Source of the DNA: an uncultured Oscillospiraceae bacterium
GTDB taxonomy: Bacteria; Bacillota; Clostridia; Oscillospirales; Acutalibacteraceae
Direction of reading: 5' to 3'
DNA: 64,000 nucleotides
Assembly (NCBI GenBank): GCA_900555015.1
Contig: USJL01000006.1
Location: 1 to 64,000, forward strand
This document shows, in pieces, positions 34,526-44,142 of this stretch. Each line of letters opens with the position of its first letter. Position 1 is the stretch's first letter. A program made the translations under genes and the position numbers. The notes under the pieces are model-generated. The model was given only the letters and a program-made list of their open reading frames with translations. It was not told where the DNA came from and searched no databases.

Positions 34526-37042
34526 ATGGCTAATAAAAAAGTTCAAAGCAATCGTTCTAAAAATCAAAATAAAAAGAATAAAAATCAACAACAAATTGCT
34601 GATTTCCAAAGAAAAGAAGCTGTAAACCGTGTTGCAAGCATTGTAATTTTCGCATTATCCGTTATTTTCTTTTTCGTCGCTGTTGTCAGCGGTCAGGGTG
34701 CTTGGCGTTTTTTGCATAACACTTATGTTGGCTTGTTTGGAATTCTTGCCGCTATTGTTTTTCCTATATTAACTGTTGCAATAACTGTTTTGTATTCTGT
34801 TAAAGATAATGAACCGGGCACTCTTGCAATTAAAGGTGTAGAATGCATTATAATGATTTTGCTTATATCGGCTTTGATACATATTGTACAAAATCAACCC
34901 GGTGAAATTTTTAAAGACTGCATAGTTGATTCTTTTAAAACTGCTTCTCAAACATTTAACGGCGGTTTTTTCGGAGCTTTAATCGGTTGGTTACTTTTAA
35001 CATTGGGCAAAGCACCGGCTGTTATTGTTGATATAGTTCTTATTTTTGTTGACTTTATGTTTTTAACAGGTATTACAGTAATCCAATTTCTTAAAGGCGC
35101 AGTTTCTCCTGCAAAGGCAACTTATGAAAAGGTAGCTCCTGTTATTGAAGAAAAGCGAGAACAAAGGCGCATGAATAAAAAAACGATAGATGTGCCTCTT
35201 GATGATGTTCCGCCTGAAACAGATAAGCCTAAAAAAGCAAAAAAATCAAATCAAACGGTTGATGTTTCAAGCGGCGATGATATTATTGACAATCAGCAAA
35301 ATAATATTGTTTCAAAAGATATTATTGATGAAATTAATCAGGCAACGGCACGTAATAAAGCATTAAGAGCAGATAATAAAGAAAAGTCTATTGATGAAAT
35401 TGTTCGTAACGCTTCAAATCAAGAAGAAAAGAAACCTGTTGAAACTTTTGAAGTATCAGAAAGTCAAATGAAGGCAACAGTTGAGGATTATGTTATGCCT
35501 CCTGTTGATATTTTAAAAAAAGTTAAGCACGCTTCTACAAAGGATGTCAGCGGAGAGTTAAAAGAAAATGCCGAAAAACTTATTGATACGCTTCATTCTT
35601 TTAATGTTGATGCAACTATTACCGACATCAGCCGAGGACCGACTGTAACAAGATATGAATTAAAACCGGCGGCAGGCATAAGAATTTCCAAAATTACAAA
35701 TCTTGCCGATGATATTGCACTTAATCTTGCTGCTACACATGTTCGTATTGAAGCGCCTATTCCGGGCAAAGCCGCTGTAGGCATTGAGGTTCCAAATGTT
35801 GTTAAAAACAGTGTTTCAATGCGTGAAATTGTTGAAACCCCTGAATTTGCACAGCAAAGTTCAAAACTTTCCGCAGGGCTTGGTAAGGATATTGCAGGCA
35901 ACAGCGTATTTTGCGATATTGCTAAAATGCCTCACCTTCTTATTGCAGGTACAACCGGTTCAGGTAAATCCGTTTGTATGAATTCAATTATCGTTTCTAT
36001 GCTTTACAGGGCAAAACCCGATGAGGTTAAGTTCCTTATGATTGACCCTAAACAGGTTGAATTTTCAAAATATGTGGGCATTCCGCACCTTCTTGTTCCT
36101 GTTGTTACCGACCCAAGAAAAGCCGCAGGCGCATTGGGGTGGGCAGTGTCTGAAATGCTTCAGCGTTATAATAAATTTTCAGAAATCGGTGTAAGAGATA
36201 TTTCCGGATATAATAAATTTGCCGAAAAACACGATGACATGGAAATTATGCCTAAAATTTGCATTTTTATTGACGAACTTGCCGATTTGATGATGGCTGC
36301 ACCCAAAGAGGTTGAAGACTCTATTTGCCGTCTTGCTCAAATGGCACGTGCTGCGGGAATGCATCTTGTAATTGCAACACAAAGACCGTCTGTAGATGTA
36401 ATTACCGGCCTTATTAAAGCCAATATTTCTTCAAGAATTGCACTTACTGTTTCTTCACAAATTGATTCAAGAACTATTTTAGATGCTTCAGGGGCAGAAA
36501 AGCTTTTAGGCAACGGTGATATGCTTTACAGCCCTATTGGCGCAACTAAACCCCTTCGTGTTCAAGGTTGCTTTATCAGCGATGAAGAGGTTGAGGAATT
36601 GTGTGAATTTATTAAAAATCAGGGCGACACGGAATATGATGAGAATATTCAAAAAGAAATCGAGGCCAAAGCAGTTGTTGACAAAAAGACAAGCCCCTTT
36701 GAGGATAGCGGAGAAGATGGCAACAATTATGACGCTTTGTTTGAAAAAGCCGCAGAAATTGTTATGGAAACAGGAACGGCATCAACATCATTTTTACAGC
36801 GTAAATTGTCCGTAGGATATGCAAGAGGTGCTAAAATTATTGACCAGCTTCAGGAATACGGCGTTATCGGTCCTGCTGAAGGAAGTAAACCTCGTCAGGT
36901 GTTAATGACCAAGCAAATGTGGCTCGAAAAACGAGCTTATGAAAACGGCAGGGAATTTACTGCCGAAAATTCCGAACAAATGGATTTTAACGATGTTGAA
37001 AATCCTGTAAATGAAATTGAAGAAAATGATTTTAAGGATTAG
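34526..37042 (+). CDS. ftsK: DNA translocase FtsK/SpoIIIE
   Basis: This hexameric DNA pump moves chromosome ends through the septum. The 838-residue protein has a basic N-terminus, four membrane helices (about 30-190), a linker, the alpha/beta motor with Walker A GTTGSGKS (K481) and [11 protein letters not shown] as Walker B. A C-terminal winged-helix gamma domain follows ([21 protein letters not shown]), which reads orientation sequences. [10 protein letters not shown] and [12 protein letters not shown] are diagnostic. Whether it acts mainly in division or sporulation cannot be told. A YgiQ-like gene begins 3 bases after the stop. Confidence 0.96.
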   Translation: MANKKVQSNRSKNQNKKNKNQQQIADFQRKEAVNRVASIVIFALSVIFFFVAVVSGQGAWRFLHNTYVGLFGILAAIVFPILTVAITVLYSVKDNEPGTLAIKGVECIIMILLISALIHIVQNQPGEIFKDCIVDSFKTASQTFNGGFFGALIGWLLLTLGKAPAVIVDIVLIFVDFMFLTGITVIQFLKGAVSPAKATYEKVAPVIEEKREQRRMNKKTIDVPLDDVPPETDKPKKAKKSNQTVDVSSGDDIIDNQQNNIVSKDIIDEINQATARNKALRADNKEKSIDEIVRNASNQEEKKPVETFEVSESQMKATVEDYVMPPVDILKKVKHASTKDVSGELKENAEKLIDTLHSFNVDATITDISRGPTVTRYELKPAAGIRISKITNLADDIALNLAATHVRIEAPIPGKAAVGIEVPNVVKNSVSMREIVETPEFAQQSSKLSAGLGKDIAGNSVFCDIAKMPHLLIAGTTGSGKSVCMNSIIVSMLYRAKPDEVKFLMIDPKQVEFSKYVGIPHLLVPVVTDPRKAAGALGWAVSEMLQRYNKFSEIGVRDISGYNKFAEKHDDMEIMPKICIFIDELADLMMAAPKEVEDSICRLAQMARAAGMHLVIATQRPSVDVITGLIKANISSRIALTVSSQIDSRTILDASGAEKLLGNGDMLYSPIGATKPLRVQGCFISDEEVEELCEFIKNQGDTEYDENIQKEIEAKAVVDKKTSPFEDSGEDGNNYDALFEKAAEIVMETGTASTSFLQRKLSVGYARGAKIIDQLQEYGVIGPAEGSKPRQVLMTKQMWLEKRAYENGREFTAENSEQMDFNDVENPVNEIEENDFKD

Positions 37043-37045
37043 TTA

Positions 37046-38929
37046 ATGGCAGATTTTTTACCTATTAATAAAAAAGATATGGAAAAAAGAGGATGGACTC
37101 AACCCGATTTTGTTTATATTACGGGAGATTCTTATGTAGACCATCCGTCATTCGGTGTATCAATAATCTCAAGAGTACTTGAAGCTAACGGTTATCGTGT
37201 TGCTGTATTGAGCCAGCCTAATTGGCGAGATGAAAATGATTTTACTCAGTTTGGAAAGCCACGCCTTGGCTTTTTAATAACGGCAGGGAATATTGACTCA
37301 ATGGTTGCACATTATACCGCTTCAAAAAAAATCAGGCGTGATGATGCCTATACTGCCGGCGGTAAGGCAGGCAAAAGACCTGACAGGGCAGTTACCGTTT
37401 ATTCTAATGTTGTTAAAAGAATTTATCCCGATACACCTGTTATAATAGGCGGTTTAGAGGCTTCATTAAGGCGTTTTGCACATTATGATTATTGGGCAGA
37501 TGAAATTAAACCTTCCGTTTTAATTGATTCTAAAGCAGACCTGTTAATTTACGGAATGGGTGAAAAACAGGTTGTTGAAATTGCAAATAGGCTTAATGCA
37601 GGTGAACAGATTTCCGATTTAACAAATATTAAAGGTACTGTTTATTCGGTAGACGTTGTAAATACGCCGTATATCGGTGTTGAAGTTCCTTCATTGGAAA
37701 ATTGTATTAATTCTAAAAAAGAATACACAAAGTCTGTTAGGGTCGAGCAGGATGAGCAAGACCATATACGTGGCAGAGTGGTTCGCCAGCGACACGGCTC
37801 CAAAATGATTGTTCAAAATGAGCCTATGCCGCCTCTTACAACAAAAGAACTTGACGCTGTTTATGAATTGCCTTATATGCGTACTTATCATCCTATTTAT
37901 GAAAAATTAGGCGGCGTACCCGGAATTAAAGAAGTTGAATTTTCAATTACACATAACCGAGGTTGTTTTGGTGCTTGTAATTTTTGTTCAATTCAATTTC
38001 ATCAAGGCAGATACGTTACATCAAGAAGTAAAGAAAGTATCATAAAAGAGGCTAAGTTATTAACAGGTTTAAATAACTTTAAAGGTTATATTCATGATGT
38101 GGGCGGTCCTACGGCTAATTTCAGAAAGCCGTCTTGTATGTTCCAGTTAGAACACGGTTTGTGTAAAGGTAAAAAATGTCTTGCACCAAAGCCGTGCCCC
38201 AATTTAATTGCAGACCACAGTGAATATTTGGATATTTTAAAAAGTGTTCGTTCCTTGCCTAATATAAAAAAAGTATTTATAAGAAGCGGCATCAGGTATG
38301 ATTATCTGCTTCAAGATAAAAATGACGAATTCTTTAGGGAACTTGTTGCAAATCATGTTTCAGGTCAGCTTAAAGTTGCTCCGGAACACTGCAGTGCGGC
38401 AGTTCTCGATAAAATGGGCAAACCCCATATTGAAGCATACATTGAATTTTCAAAAAGATATTTTAAGTATACAGGTGAGGTGCATAAGGAGCAATATCTT
38501 GTTCCGTATTTAATGTCAAGTCATCCCGGTTCTACTCTTGATGATGCAATAGAACTTGCTGTCTTTTTGAAAAAGCATAATATCAGACCGGAACAGGTTC
38601 AGGATTTTTATCCTACACCGGGCACAATTTCTACTTGTATGTTTTATACCGAGTTAGACCCATACACAATGGAAAAAGTTTATGTGGCGAAAACGCCTCA
38701 CGACAAGGCTTTGCAAAGAGCACTTCTTCAGTACTATGATTCAAAAAATTATAAACTTTGTGAAGAGGCTTTAAGGCGTGCACACAGAACAGATTTAATC
38801 GGTTCAGGCAAAAATTGTTTAATTAACGGTTCACAGGCTCCGTACTCTAATAATAAAAGAAACGGTAACGGTTATGGAAACAAAAAATACAACTCCAAAA
38901 ACAAGGGAAAAAGTTTTAAAAAGCGATAA
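37046..38929 (+). CDS. YgiQ-family (UPF0313) radical SAM protein
   Basis: The protein has 627 residues. The N-terminal part (FLPINKKDMEKRGW, FVYITGDSYVDHPSFG) is the family signature. The radical SAM cluster cysteines are C307, C311 and C314 in CFGACNFCSIQF. EHGLCKGKKCLAPKPCPNL is an added cysteine block that may hold a second cluster. The C-terminus ends in a basic, Asn/Gly/Lys-rich tail (NNKRNGNGYGNKKY). The substrate of this family is unknown. Its 3' end overlaps the next gene by 56 bases. Confidence 0.9.
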   Translation: MADFLPINKKDMEKRGWTQPDFVYITGDSYVDHPSFGVSIISRVLEANGYRVAVLSQPNWRDENDFTQFGKPRLGFLITAGNIDSMVAHYTASKKIRRDDAYTAGGKAGKRPDRAVTVYSNVVKRIYPDTPVIIGGLEASLRRFAHYDYWADEIKPSVLIDSKADLLIYGMGEKQVVEIANRLNAGEQISDLTNIKGTVYSVDVVNTPYIGVEVPSLENCINSKKEYTKSVRVEQDEQDHIRGRVVRQRHGSKMIVQNEPMPPLTTKELDAVYELPYMRTYHPIYEKLGGVPGIKEVEFSITHNRGCFGACNFCSIQFHQGRYVTSRSKESIIKEAKLLTGLNNFKGYIHDVGGPTANFRKPSCMFQLEHGLCKGKKCLAPKPCPNLIADHSEYLDILKSVRSLPNIKKVFIRSGIRYDYLLQDKNDEFFRELVANHVSGQLKVAPEHCSAAVLDKMGKPHIEAYIEFSKRYFKYTGEVHKEQYLVPYLMSSHPGSTLDDAIELAVFLKKHNIRPEQVQDFYPTPGTISTCMFYTELDPYTMEKVYVAKTPHDKALQRALLQYYDSKNYKLCEEALRRAHRTDLIGSGKNCLINGSQAPYSNNKRNGNGYGNKKYNSKNKGKSFKKR

Positions 38930-39302
38930 AAATCAGTCTGTTATACTTGTGGGAATTGCTATGATTGCAATAGGAATAATTTTTGTTTTTATTGCTTTAA
39001 ATCAACCAAAAGTAAGTTTAAATGTTTCTGAAACAGAATCTTCTGTGCCAAGCATTTCCTTTGATTCCACTGCCTCTGAAAATATATCAACAGAAAATGC
39101 ACCTGCAAATACTGTAATCAATTTAAATACATGCAGTGCAGATGATTTGATACAATTAAAAGGCGTAGGAGAATCAAAGGCGCAATCGATTATTGCGTAC
39201 AGAAGCGTGCTTGGCAGATATACAAGTACGGAACAAATTAAAGAAATTAACGGAATTAGCGATAATTTGTATGATTCGATAAAAGATTATTTAACAGTAT
39301 GA
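38874..39302 (+). CDS. ComEA-like membrane-anchored helix-hairpin-helix protein
   Basis: The 142-residue protein has a membrane helix at about 24-42 (VILVGIAMIAIGIIFVFIAL). A Ser/Glu/Thr-rich spacer follows, then a C-terminal helix-hairpin-helix domain (INLNTCSADDLIQLKGVGES, IIAYRSVLGRYTS, IKEINGISDNLYDSIKDYL). This is the ComEA layout: a DNA receptor outside the membrane that feeds ComEC. It lacks the N-terminal SLBB domain of longer ComEA forms. The start at 38874 lies 56 bases inside the YgiQ gene. The stop overlaps comFC in ATGA. Being next to comFC supports a DNA-uptake role. Confidence 0.8.
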   Translation: METKNTTPKTREKVLKSDKNQSVILVGIAMIAIGIIFVFIALNQPKVSLNVSETESSVPSISFDSTASENISTENAPANTVINLNTCSADDLIQLKGVGESKAQSIIAYRSVLGRYTSTEQIKEINGISDNLYDSIKDYLTV

Positions 39303-40054
39303 GCAGTGTAATTGAAATTTTAAGACAAGCAATTTTTTCAAAGCGTTGTTCCGTTTGCGGAGAAGTTGTTGCTTTTGACGAAGAGCTTTGCCCATTATGT
39401 ACTGGTGATTTGCCGGTAATTAAACCTCCGCTTTGTTTAAAATGCGGCTGTGAAAAGTCAAATTGTGTATGTAAAAATCATAAACAAAATATTGAGTATA
39501 AAGCTGTTATTGCTCCCTTTTATTATGAAAATCAAATTAAAGTCGGCGTTTTAAATTTTAAAATGCACGGATTTAAAAACTTGTATAAAAGTTACGGTAA
39601 GTTTATTGCAGATAAGGTTTTGGAATATTATTCCTTAGTTGATTTTGACTGCGTTACATTTATTCCTATGATGAAAAGTGATGAAATCAACAGAGAATTT
39701 AATCAGTCCGAACTTCTTGCAAAAACTGTTTCAAATTATACGGGTATTGAATTTTCAAAGTGTTTAATTAAAAAGCGAAAAACTAAGACTCAAAAAAAGC
39801 AATCTGCTAAAGAGCGATTTGCAAATATGTATAACGCTTTTGATTTATATAAGAATGCAGATGTTACTGGCAAAACCGTTCTTCTTATTGATGATGTTAA
39901 AACCACAGGGGCAACATTATCTTCTGCGGCATTAACATTAAAAGCGTATGGAGCAAAGGCAGTTTATTGTGCTGTTTTTGCAATTGTTAAAAATAATAAA
40001 AAAAGAAGCACTCAAACGAGTACTTCTTTAAATGGTGCACCTGACAGGAATTGA
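39299..40054 (+). CDS. comFC: ComFC-family phosphoribosyltransferase-like protein
   Basis: The 251-residue protein has an N-terminal zinc-finger-like part with CSVCG, CPLC and CLKCGCEKSNCVC. A PRTase domain follows with FIPMMKSDEINREFNQSELLA and LLIDDVKTTGATLSSAA. ComFC is needed for uptake of transforming DNA in naturally competent bacteria. It overlaps the ComEA-like stop by four bases. The last 18 codons (from about KKRSTQTS) are made from the tRNA-Leu terminator hairpin and the antisense 3' end of the tRNA itself, so that tail is probably not conserved. Confidence 0.87.
   Translation: MSSVIEILRQAIFSKRCSVCGEVVAFDEELCPLCTGDLPVIKPPLCLKCGCEKSNCVCKNHKQNIEYKAVIAPFYYENQIKVGVLNFKMHGFKNLYKSYGKFIADKVLEYYSLVDFDCVTFIPMMKSDEINREFNQSELLAKTVSNYTGIEFSKCLIKKRKTKTQKKQSAKERFANMYNAFDLYKNADVTGKTVLLIDDVKTTGATLSSAALTLKAYGAKAVYCAVFAIVKNNKKRSTQTSTSLNGAPDRN
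40001..40029 (-). terminator. Terminator of tRNA-Leu(UAG), inside the comFC 3' end
   Basis: AAGAAGCACTC pairs with GAGTACTTCTT with one mismatch. On the minus strand it is followed by a run of T. Confidence 0.75.
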
Positions 40055-40117
40055 ACCTGCACATCTCTCGATACCAGATCCTAAATCTGGCGCGTCTGCC
40101 AGTTCCGCCACAGGTGC
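40033..40117 (-). tRNA. tRNA-Leu(UAG)
   Basis: The 85-base type II tRNA has a 7-base-pair acceptor stem GCACCTG/CAGGTGC, a discriminator A and an encoded CCA. The anticodon stem CCAGA/TCTGG closes loop TTTAGGA, anticodon UAG. The T arm is GCAGGTTCAATTCCTGT. A promoter TTGATT-17-TACAAT lies upstream on the minus strand. Confidence 0.95.
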
Positions 40118-40173
40118 ATTGCATACATTGTATCATTTCAATTAAATAAAATCAATATTAAAAAGGGGTTATT

Positions 40174-41697
40174 ATGAAAAAATTTTTTGTTGCTGCAGGA
40201 AAGATTTTTTGTGTTTTTTTAGTAGTTGCTTTAGTCATTGGTGCAACTGCCGGAATATATTATTCCGCTTCAAAAACCTGTAATTTGAAAATTAAAATTA
40301 ACGAAAAGAAAACAGAGCAAAATTTTTACGGTTGGGGCACATCAGATTGTTGGTGGGCTGATGATATTAACGATGAAAATGCAAGAAACGAAATAGCAAA
40401 TTTACTTTTTTCAACAGATGGGTTAAATCTTAATGTTTACCGCTATTGCATTTATGGCGGATATGACCCAAGTAATAACAGAGTAGATAATGAATGGCGT
40501 CTTGGTGAAAGTTTTCTTGTTTACAATGAAAATACAGGCAAATACGAATATGATTGGAACCGTGATGCTGCGTCTGTTGCCATGCTTCAAAAGGCAGTGG
40601 ATTTAGGGGTTGATACAGTTGTTTTATTTGCAAATTCTCCTCATTATTCTATGTGTATTAATGGTCAATCTTCAGGCTCATTCAGCGGAGACGGTGTTTG
40701 TAATATTGATGAAAGCAAGTACAGTGATTATGTTAATTATTTTCTTGATATAACACAGCATTTTATAGATATGGGAATTCCCGTTAAATATATTTCACCC
40801 ATAAACGAACCTCAATGGGCATGGGGAGGTGATTATGTTACTCAAGAGGGCTGCCATTATGAAAAAGAGCAGGCTACCGCATTAATTAAATTGTTCGCAC
40901 AAGAAATAATTAATAGGGGAATGGATGTAAAACTTTATGTTCTTGAAAGCGGTAATATAGGCTCAACAGCCAAGGATTATTATAACATGCTCGCCGGCGA
41001 TGATGAAATAAAATCTGTTATGGGTGCATACAGTTATCATTCCTATTTTAATGATAATGACCAAATTAAGAAAAGTAAATTCGGTAAATGGGCATCTAAA
41101 AATGTTAATGTTCGTTTTGATATGAGCGAATGGTGCGAGTTGCCTGCCGCACATGATGCAAAAGATTTGGAAACAGCGTTAATTATAGCCCGTGTAATTG
41201 CACAAGACGTTGGTTCAACTGGTGTAAACAGTTGGTCTAACTGGGTCGCAGAAAATCAAATAGGGTATAATGAAGAAGACGGAAAAGACTATTCCGACGG
41301 ATTACTTGTTACAAATCCGAATGATGAAACAGATTACTACATATCTAAAAGATATTATGGCTATCAGCAGTATTCAAAATTTGTTCCTAACGGTTCAACT
41401 TTATTAAAATGCGGCGACGGCGTTTTCACAATAGCCACTTATAAAGATGATGAGGGTACTCATTTTCGTGAATTGGTTAACGAAACGGCATTTAAAACTC
41501 CGGACGGAAAAATTGTTCTTGTTGTTGTTAACGAAGGAAAATCCCGAACAGCCTCTATTAAATTAAAAGGCTACGATAACGTTGAAATTTATACTACCGA
41601 CCAAACAAAAAATTGTGAAAATACTTATTTGGGTACTACACAAAAAAATTATGAAATTAGTGAAAATTCAATCAATACGTTTGTTTTTTCAAAGTAA
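40174..41697 (+). CDS. Secreted or membrane-anchored GH30 glycoside hydrolase
   Basis: The protein has 507 residues with an N-terminal hydrophobic segment (IFCVFLVVALVIGATAGIYY) acting as signal or anchor. The GH30 (clan GH-A) start FYGWGTSDCWWADDI is clear. The acid/base is E212 in SPINEPQWAWGG and the nucleophile is E319 in FDMSEWCELP. A C-terminal beta domain ends the protein. Family members attack beta-1,6-glucan, beta-1,6-galactan, xylan or glucosylceramide. The SPINEPQW and NEPQWAWGG context resembles endo-beta-1,6-galactanase-like members, but substrate is not proven. It has its own terminator and no sugar-transport neighbours. Confidence 0.85.
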   Translation: MKKFFVAAGKIFCVFLVVALVIGATAGIYYSASKTCNLKIKINEKKTEQNFYGWGTSDCWWADDINDENARNEIANLLFSTDGLNLNVYRYCIYGGYDPSNNRVDNEWRLGESFLVYNENTGKYEYDWNRDAASVAMLQKAVDLGVDTVVLFANSPHYSMCINGQSSGSFSGDGVCNIDESKYSDYVNYFLDITQHFIDMGIPVKYISPINEPQWAWGGDYVTQEGCHYEKEQATALIKLFAQEIINRGMDVKLYVLESGNIGSTAKDYYNMLAGDDEIKSVMGAYSYHSYFNDNDQIKKSKFGKWASKNVNVRFDMSEWCELPAAHDAKDLETALIIARVIAQDVGSTGVNSWSNWVAENQIGYNEEDGKDYSDGLLVTNPNDETDYYISKRYYGYQQYSKFVPNGSTLLKCGDGVFTIATYKDDEGTHFRELVNETAFKTPDGKIVLVVVNEGKSRTASIKLKGYDNVEIYTTDQTKNCENTYLGTTQKNYEISENSINTFVFSK

Positions 41698-41701
41698 TAA
41701 A

Positions 41702-41742
41702 AACGCCTTTCACAGTTAATTGTGAAAGGCGTTAATTTTTAT
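41702..41742. terminator. Bidirectional terminator after the GH30 gene
   Basis: A 13-base-pair perfect stem AACGCCTTTCACA / TGTGAAAGGCGTT (41702-41714 and 41721-41733) has a 6-base loop and T and A runs. Confidence 0.92.
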
Positions 41743-42662
41743 TTCCAGCTTAATACTATTTCAGGATTTGCAAAAATTTCATCAAGCTTTTTAAAGAACG
41801 GCAAGCAATCGCCGTAGTCAAGAGACCTGTGGTCTATAGCGATTGAAATAGGAAGAACCTGCCTGATTTCAATTTTATCATTTCCGTTTTCGTCGGTAAC
41901 AACCATTGGCTTTTTTTGAATCGCATTAACTGCAAATGCAGTAGTTTGCGGCGGAATGATTTCAAGCAGCATACAAAGTCCTTTTTGTTCTCTGTAAATT
42001 GAACCTAAGTTAGAAATGGTTGTTGTACCTTGTTCAATATCATATCTTGTTAATCTTTCGGTTGTAGGAATTGCGTAATATTCTCTTTTCTTTTTACCTG
42101 AAAGAGTGTGTACCTTGTGAACGCCCGGTGCTTTTGAACCGATTAATCTGTTAATTGTTTGGCGAATATGACCGTTTTTAAGACCTGTTAATGTGTTTGC
42201 CATTGAAACTTCAAACATAACTTCATTCATGTCAGAATTATTAGCACGTCTTATTTTATCGTTAATATGTTCTGTCATTTCAGTTAATGTTTTTGTTCCC
42301 ATATTATGAATGTTTATTGTCATCATTTCGCCGGTGTTTAAAATTGTGGGCATTGAAACATCAACATCATCATGATATGAAAGTGTGCCTCGAACAAGTC
42401 TTTTATTAAAATGAAGTGTGCAGTTCATTTTAGGTGCCGCCATAAGACCTTCGCAAATAACTTTAATCATAACAGTGTTAATAGTGATTTTTTTTGATTT
42501 ATCTGTAACACCTTCGTTTAACTTTTTGCAGTAAGGCAAAAAGTCTGTAACATCTGCTTCATAGCTCATCATTGCGTGTGGAATATCTTCCCAGCTTTCC
42601 GAAGTCATATTGGAAACAATCTTTCTTGCTATGCCGAAATGTTCTTGTTTAATAATTGCCAT
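41739..42662 (-). CDS. Stand-alone E2-type acyltransferase catalytic domain without lipoyl domain
   Basis: The protein has 307 residues from ATG 42662 (AAGGAG upstream); the frame extends to 42728 without support. It is the catalytic core of 2-oxoacid dehydrogenase E2 (chloramphenicol-acetyltransferase fold). DDVDVSMPTILNTGE, GTTTISNLGSIY and the C-terminal AIDHRSLDYGDCLPFF hold the catalytic His and Asp of HxxxD, but the usual following Gly is Tyr. Lipoyl and E1/E3-binding domains are absent, and no E1 or E3 gene is near. It may be a free acyl-CoA transferase. The upstream CoA-transferase gene suggests acyl-CoA chemistry; substrate unknown. Confidence 0.8.
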   Translation of the reverse strand: MAIIKQEHFGIARKIVSNMTSESWEDIPHAMMSYEADVTDFLPYCKKLNEGVTDKSKKITINTVMIKVICEGLMAAPKMNCTLHFNKRLVRGTLSYHDDVDVSMPTILNTGEMMTINIHNMGTKTLTEMTEHINDKIRRANNSDMNEVMFEVSMANTLTGLKNGHIRQTINRLIGSKAPGVHKVHTLSGKKKREYYAIPTTERLTRYDIEQGTTTISNLGSIYREQKGLCMLLEIIPPQTTAFAVNAIQKKPMVVTDENGNDKIEIRQVLPISIAIDHRSLDYGDCLPFFKKLDEIFANPEIVLSWK

Positions 42663-42721
42663 TAATTTCTTGAACTCCTTAAGTATATATAGTACGTAAA
42701 GTATATCATAATAAAAAAAAC

Positions 42722-42752
42722 CGCACAATAGATTTTACTAAAGTGCGACTTT
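42722..42752 (-). terminator. Weak terminator between CoA-transferase and E2-like genes
   Basis: CGCAC/GTGCG closes a stem with an internal loop and inner pairs TAG/CTA, flanked by A and T runs on both sides. Confidence 0.45.
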
Positions 42753-42759
42753 TTTTTGA

Positions 42760-44058
42760 TTAAAATTTGTCATTAAAACGTGATTCGTAAACTTTTATAA
42801 GTTCATCTCTGAACTTCGGATGGGCAATATTAATTAAAGCTCTGGCACGTTCTTTCAGCGTTCTGCCTTTAAGCATTGCAATTCCGTATTCGGTAACAAC
42901 GCAATTAACATCGTTTCTTGTTGTTGTTACTGCTGAGTTTTCTGTAATTGTGGGAACAATTTTTGAAATTGTGTCGTTTTTTGTGGTAGATGTCATAGCG
43001 ATAATGGACCTGCCGTTTTTACTCATTGTTGCCCCGCGAACAAAGTCAACCTGTCCGCCAACACCTGAAAATTGTTTTAATCCGATTGTATCCGCAACTA
43101 CCTGACCCATTAAATCAACCTGAATGCATGAATTAATAGAAACAAAATTGTCATTCATTGCAATGTTAGGAGGGTAGTTAACATATTCTATAGGGTACAT
43201 TTCAACATCTTTGTTGTTGTTAATATAATCAAACAACTTCGTAGTTCCGAAAGCAAATCCTAAAATGGTTTTGCCAACATGTGTTTGTTTTTTGCTGTTG
43301 TTGATAACGCCGGATTTCAATAAATCAACAACTCCGTCGCCAACCATTTCCGAATGAAGGCCTAAATCTTTTTTATCTTTAAGCTCTTCGCAAATTGCAT
43401 TTGGAATACCGCCAATACCAAGCTGCAAACAATCGCCGTCATTAATTAAAGAGGCACAATTTTTACCAATTTGGATTTCTTCTTCGCTTAAAGGAGCAGA
43501 CGGAACATCAGGTAGCGGCTCATCAATTTCAACAAAATAGTCAAACTCGCTTATGTGTTTAACAGCTTTTCCCATGGTTCTCGGTACATATTTGTTAACT
43601 TGAGCTATTTTTAATTTTGTGTAAGAAAGTGTGCTTTCAATGTAATCAACATTTGTTCCCAAAGATACATAACCGTTTTCGTCAGGAGGACAAACTGAAA
43701 CCAATGAAACCTCAGGCTTAATTACATCTTTTAAAACAGCCGGAATTTCATAAAAATTACATGTTGTAAAGTCTGCAATTCCTTCAGAAATTGCTTTCCT
43801 GTTAGAACCCGAAGCAAAAAAAGAATTATATTTAAAATGACCTTTATATTTTTCTTCAACCCAAGGAGTTTCTCTAAGTAAAAGCATGTTATAAATCGTT
43901 ACATTATGAAACTGCTCAAAATTTTCAGTCATTGCACGTTCAACGCCTATCGGTTCGCAACATCCAAATGAAGTAACAACTTTATAACCGTCTTTAATGT
44001 GGCTTACTGCCTCTTTTGCACTTACCTTTTTTTGCTCATATTCATTTCGCCAATCCAT
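42760..44058 (-). CDS. Acetyl-CoA hydrolase/transferase family CoA-transferase
   Basis: The 432-residue protein has the family layout of 4-hydroxybutyrate and butyryl-CoA:acetate CoA-transferases. LGIGGIPNAICEEL, GLHSEMVGDGVVDL (the region of the catalytic glutamate) and FSGVGGQVDFVRGATMSKNG are present, followed by the C-terminal VTEYGIAMLKGRTLKERA. These enzymes move CoA between acyl groups and acetate in fermentation. The VDFVRGA form is closer in my reading to 4-hydroxybutyrate-type enzymes than to the butyrate LDFVLGA form. Acyl specificity is uncertain. Confidence 0.85.
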   Translation of the reverse strand: MDWRNEYEQKKVSAKEAVSHIKDGYKVVTSFGCCEPIGVERAMTENFEQFHNVTIYNMLLLRETPWVEEKYKGHFKYNSFFASGSNRKAISEGIADFTTCNFYEIPAVLKDVIKPEVSLVSVCPPDENGYVSLGTNVDYIESTLSYTKLKIAQVNKYVPRTMGKAVKHISEFDYFVEIDEPLPDVPSAPLSEEEIQIGKNCASLINDGDCLQLGIGGIPNAICEELKDKKDLGLHSEMVGDGVVDLLKSGVINNSKKQTHVGKTILGFAFGTTKLFDYINNNKDVEMYPIEYVNYPPNIAMNDNFVSINSCIQVDLMGQVVADTIGLKQFSGVGGQVDFVRGATMSKNGRSIIAMTSTTKNDTISKIVPTITENSAVTTTRNDVNCVVTEYGIAMLKGRTLKERARALINIAHPKFRDELIKVYESRFNDKF

Positions 44059-44142
44059 AATATCATTCCTTTGAAAAATATAATTACATATTACATTATT
44101 TCATCAAATAATTCAAATTATTTTGATTGTTTTCATAAATAT

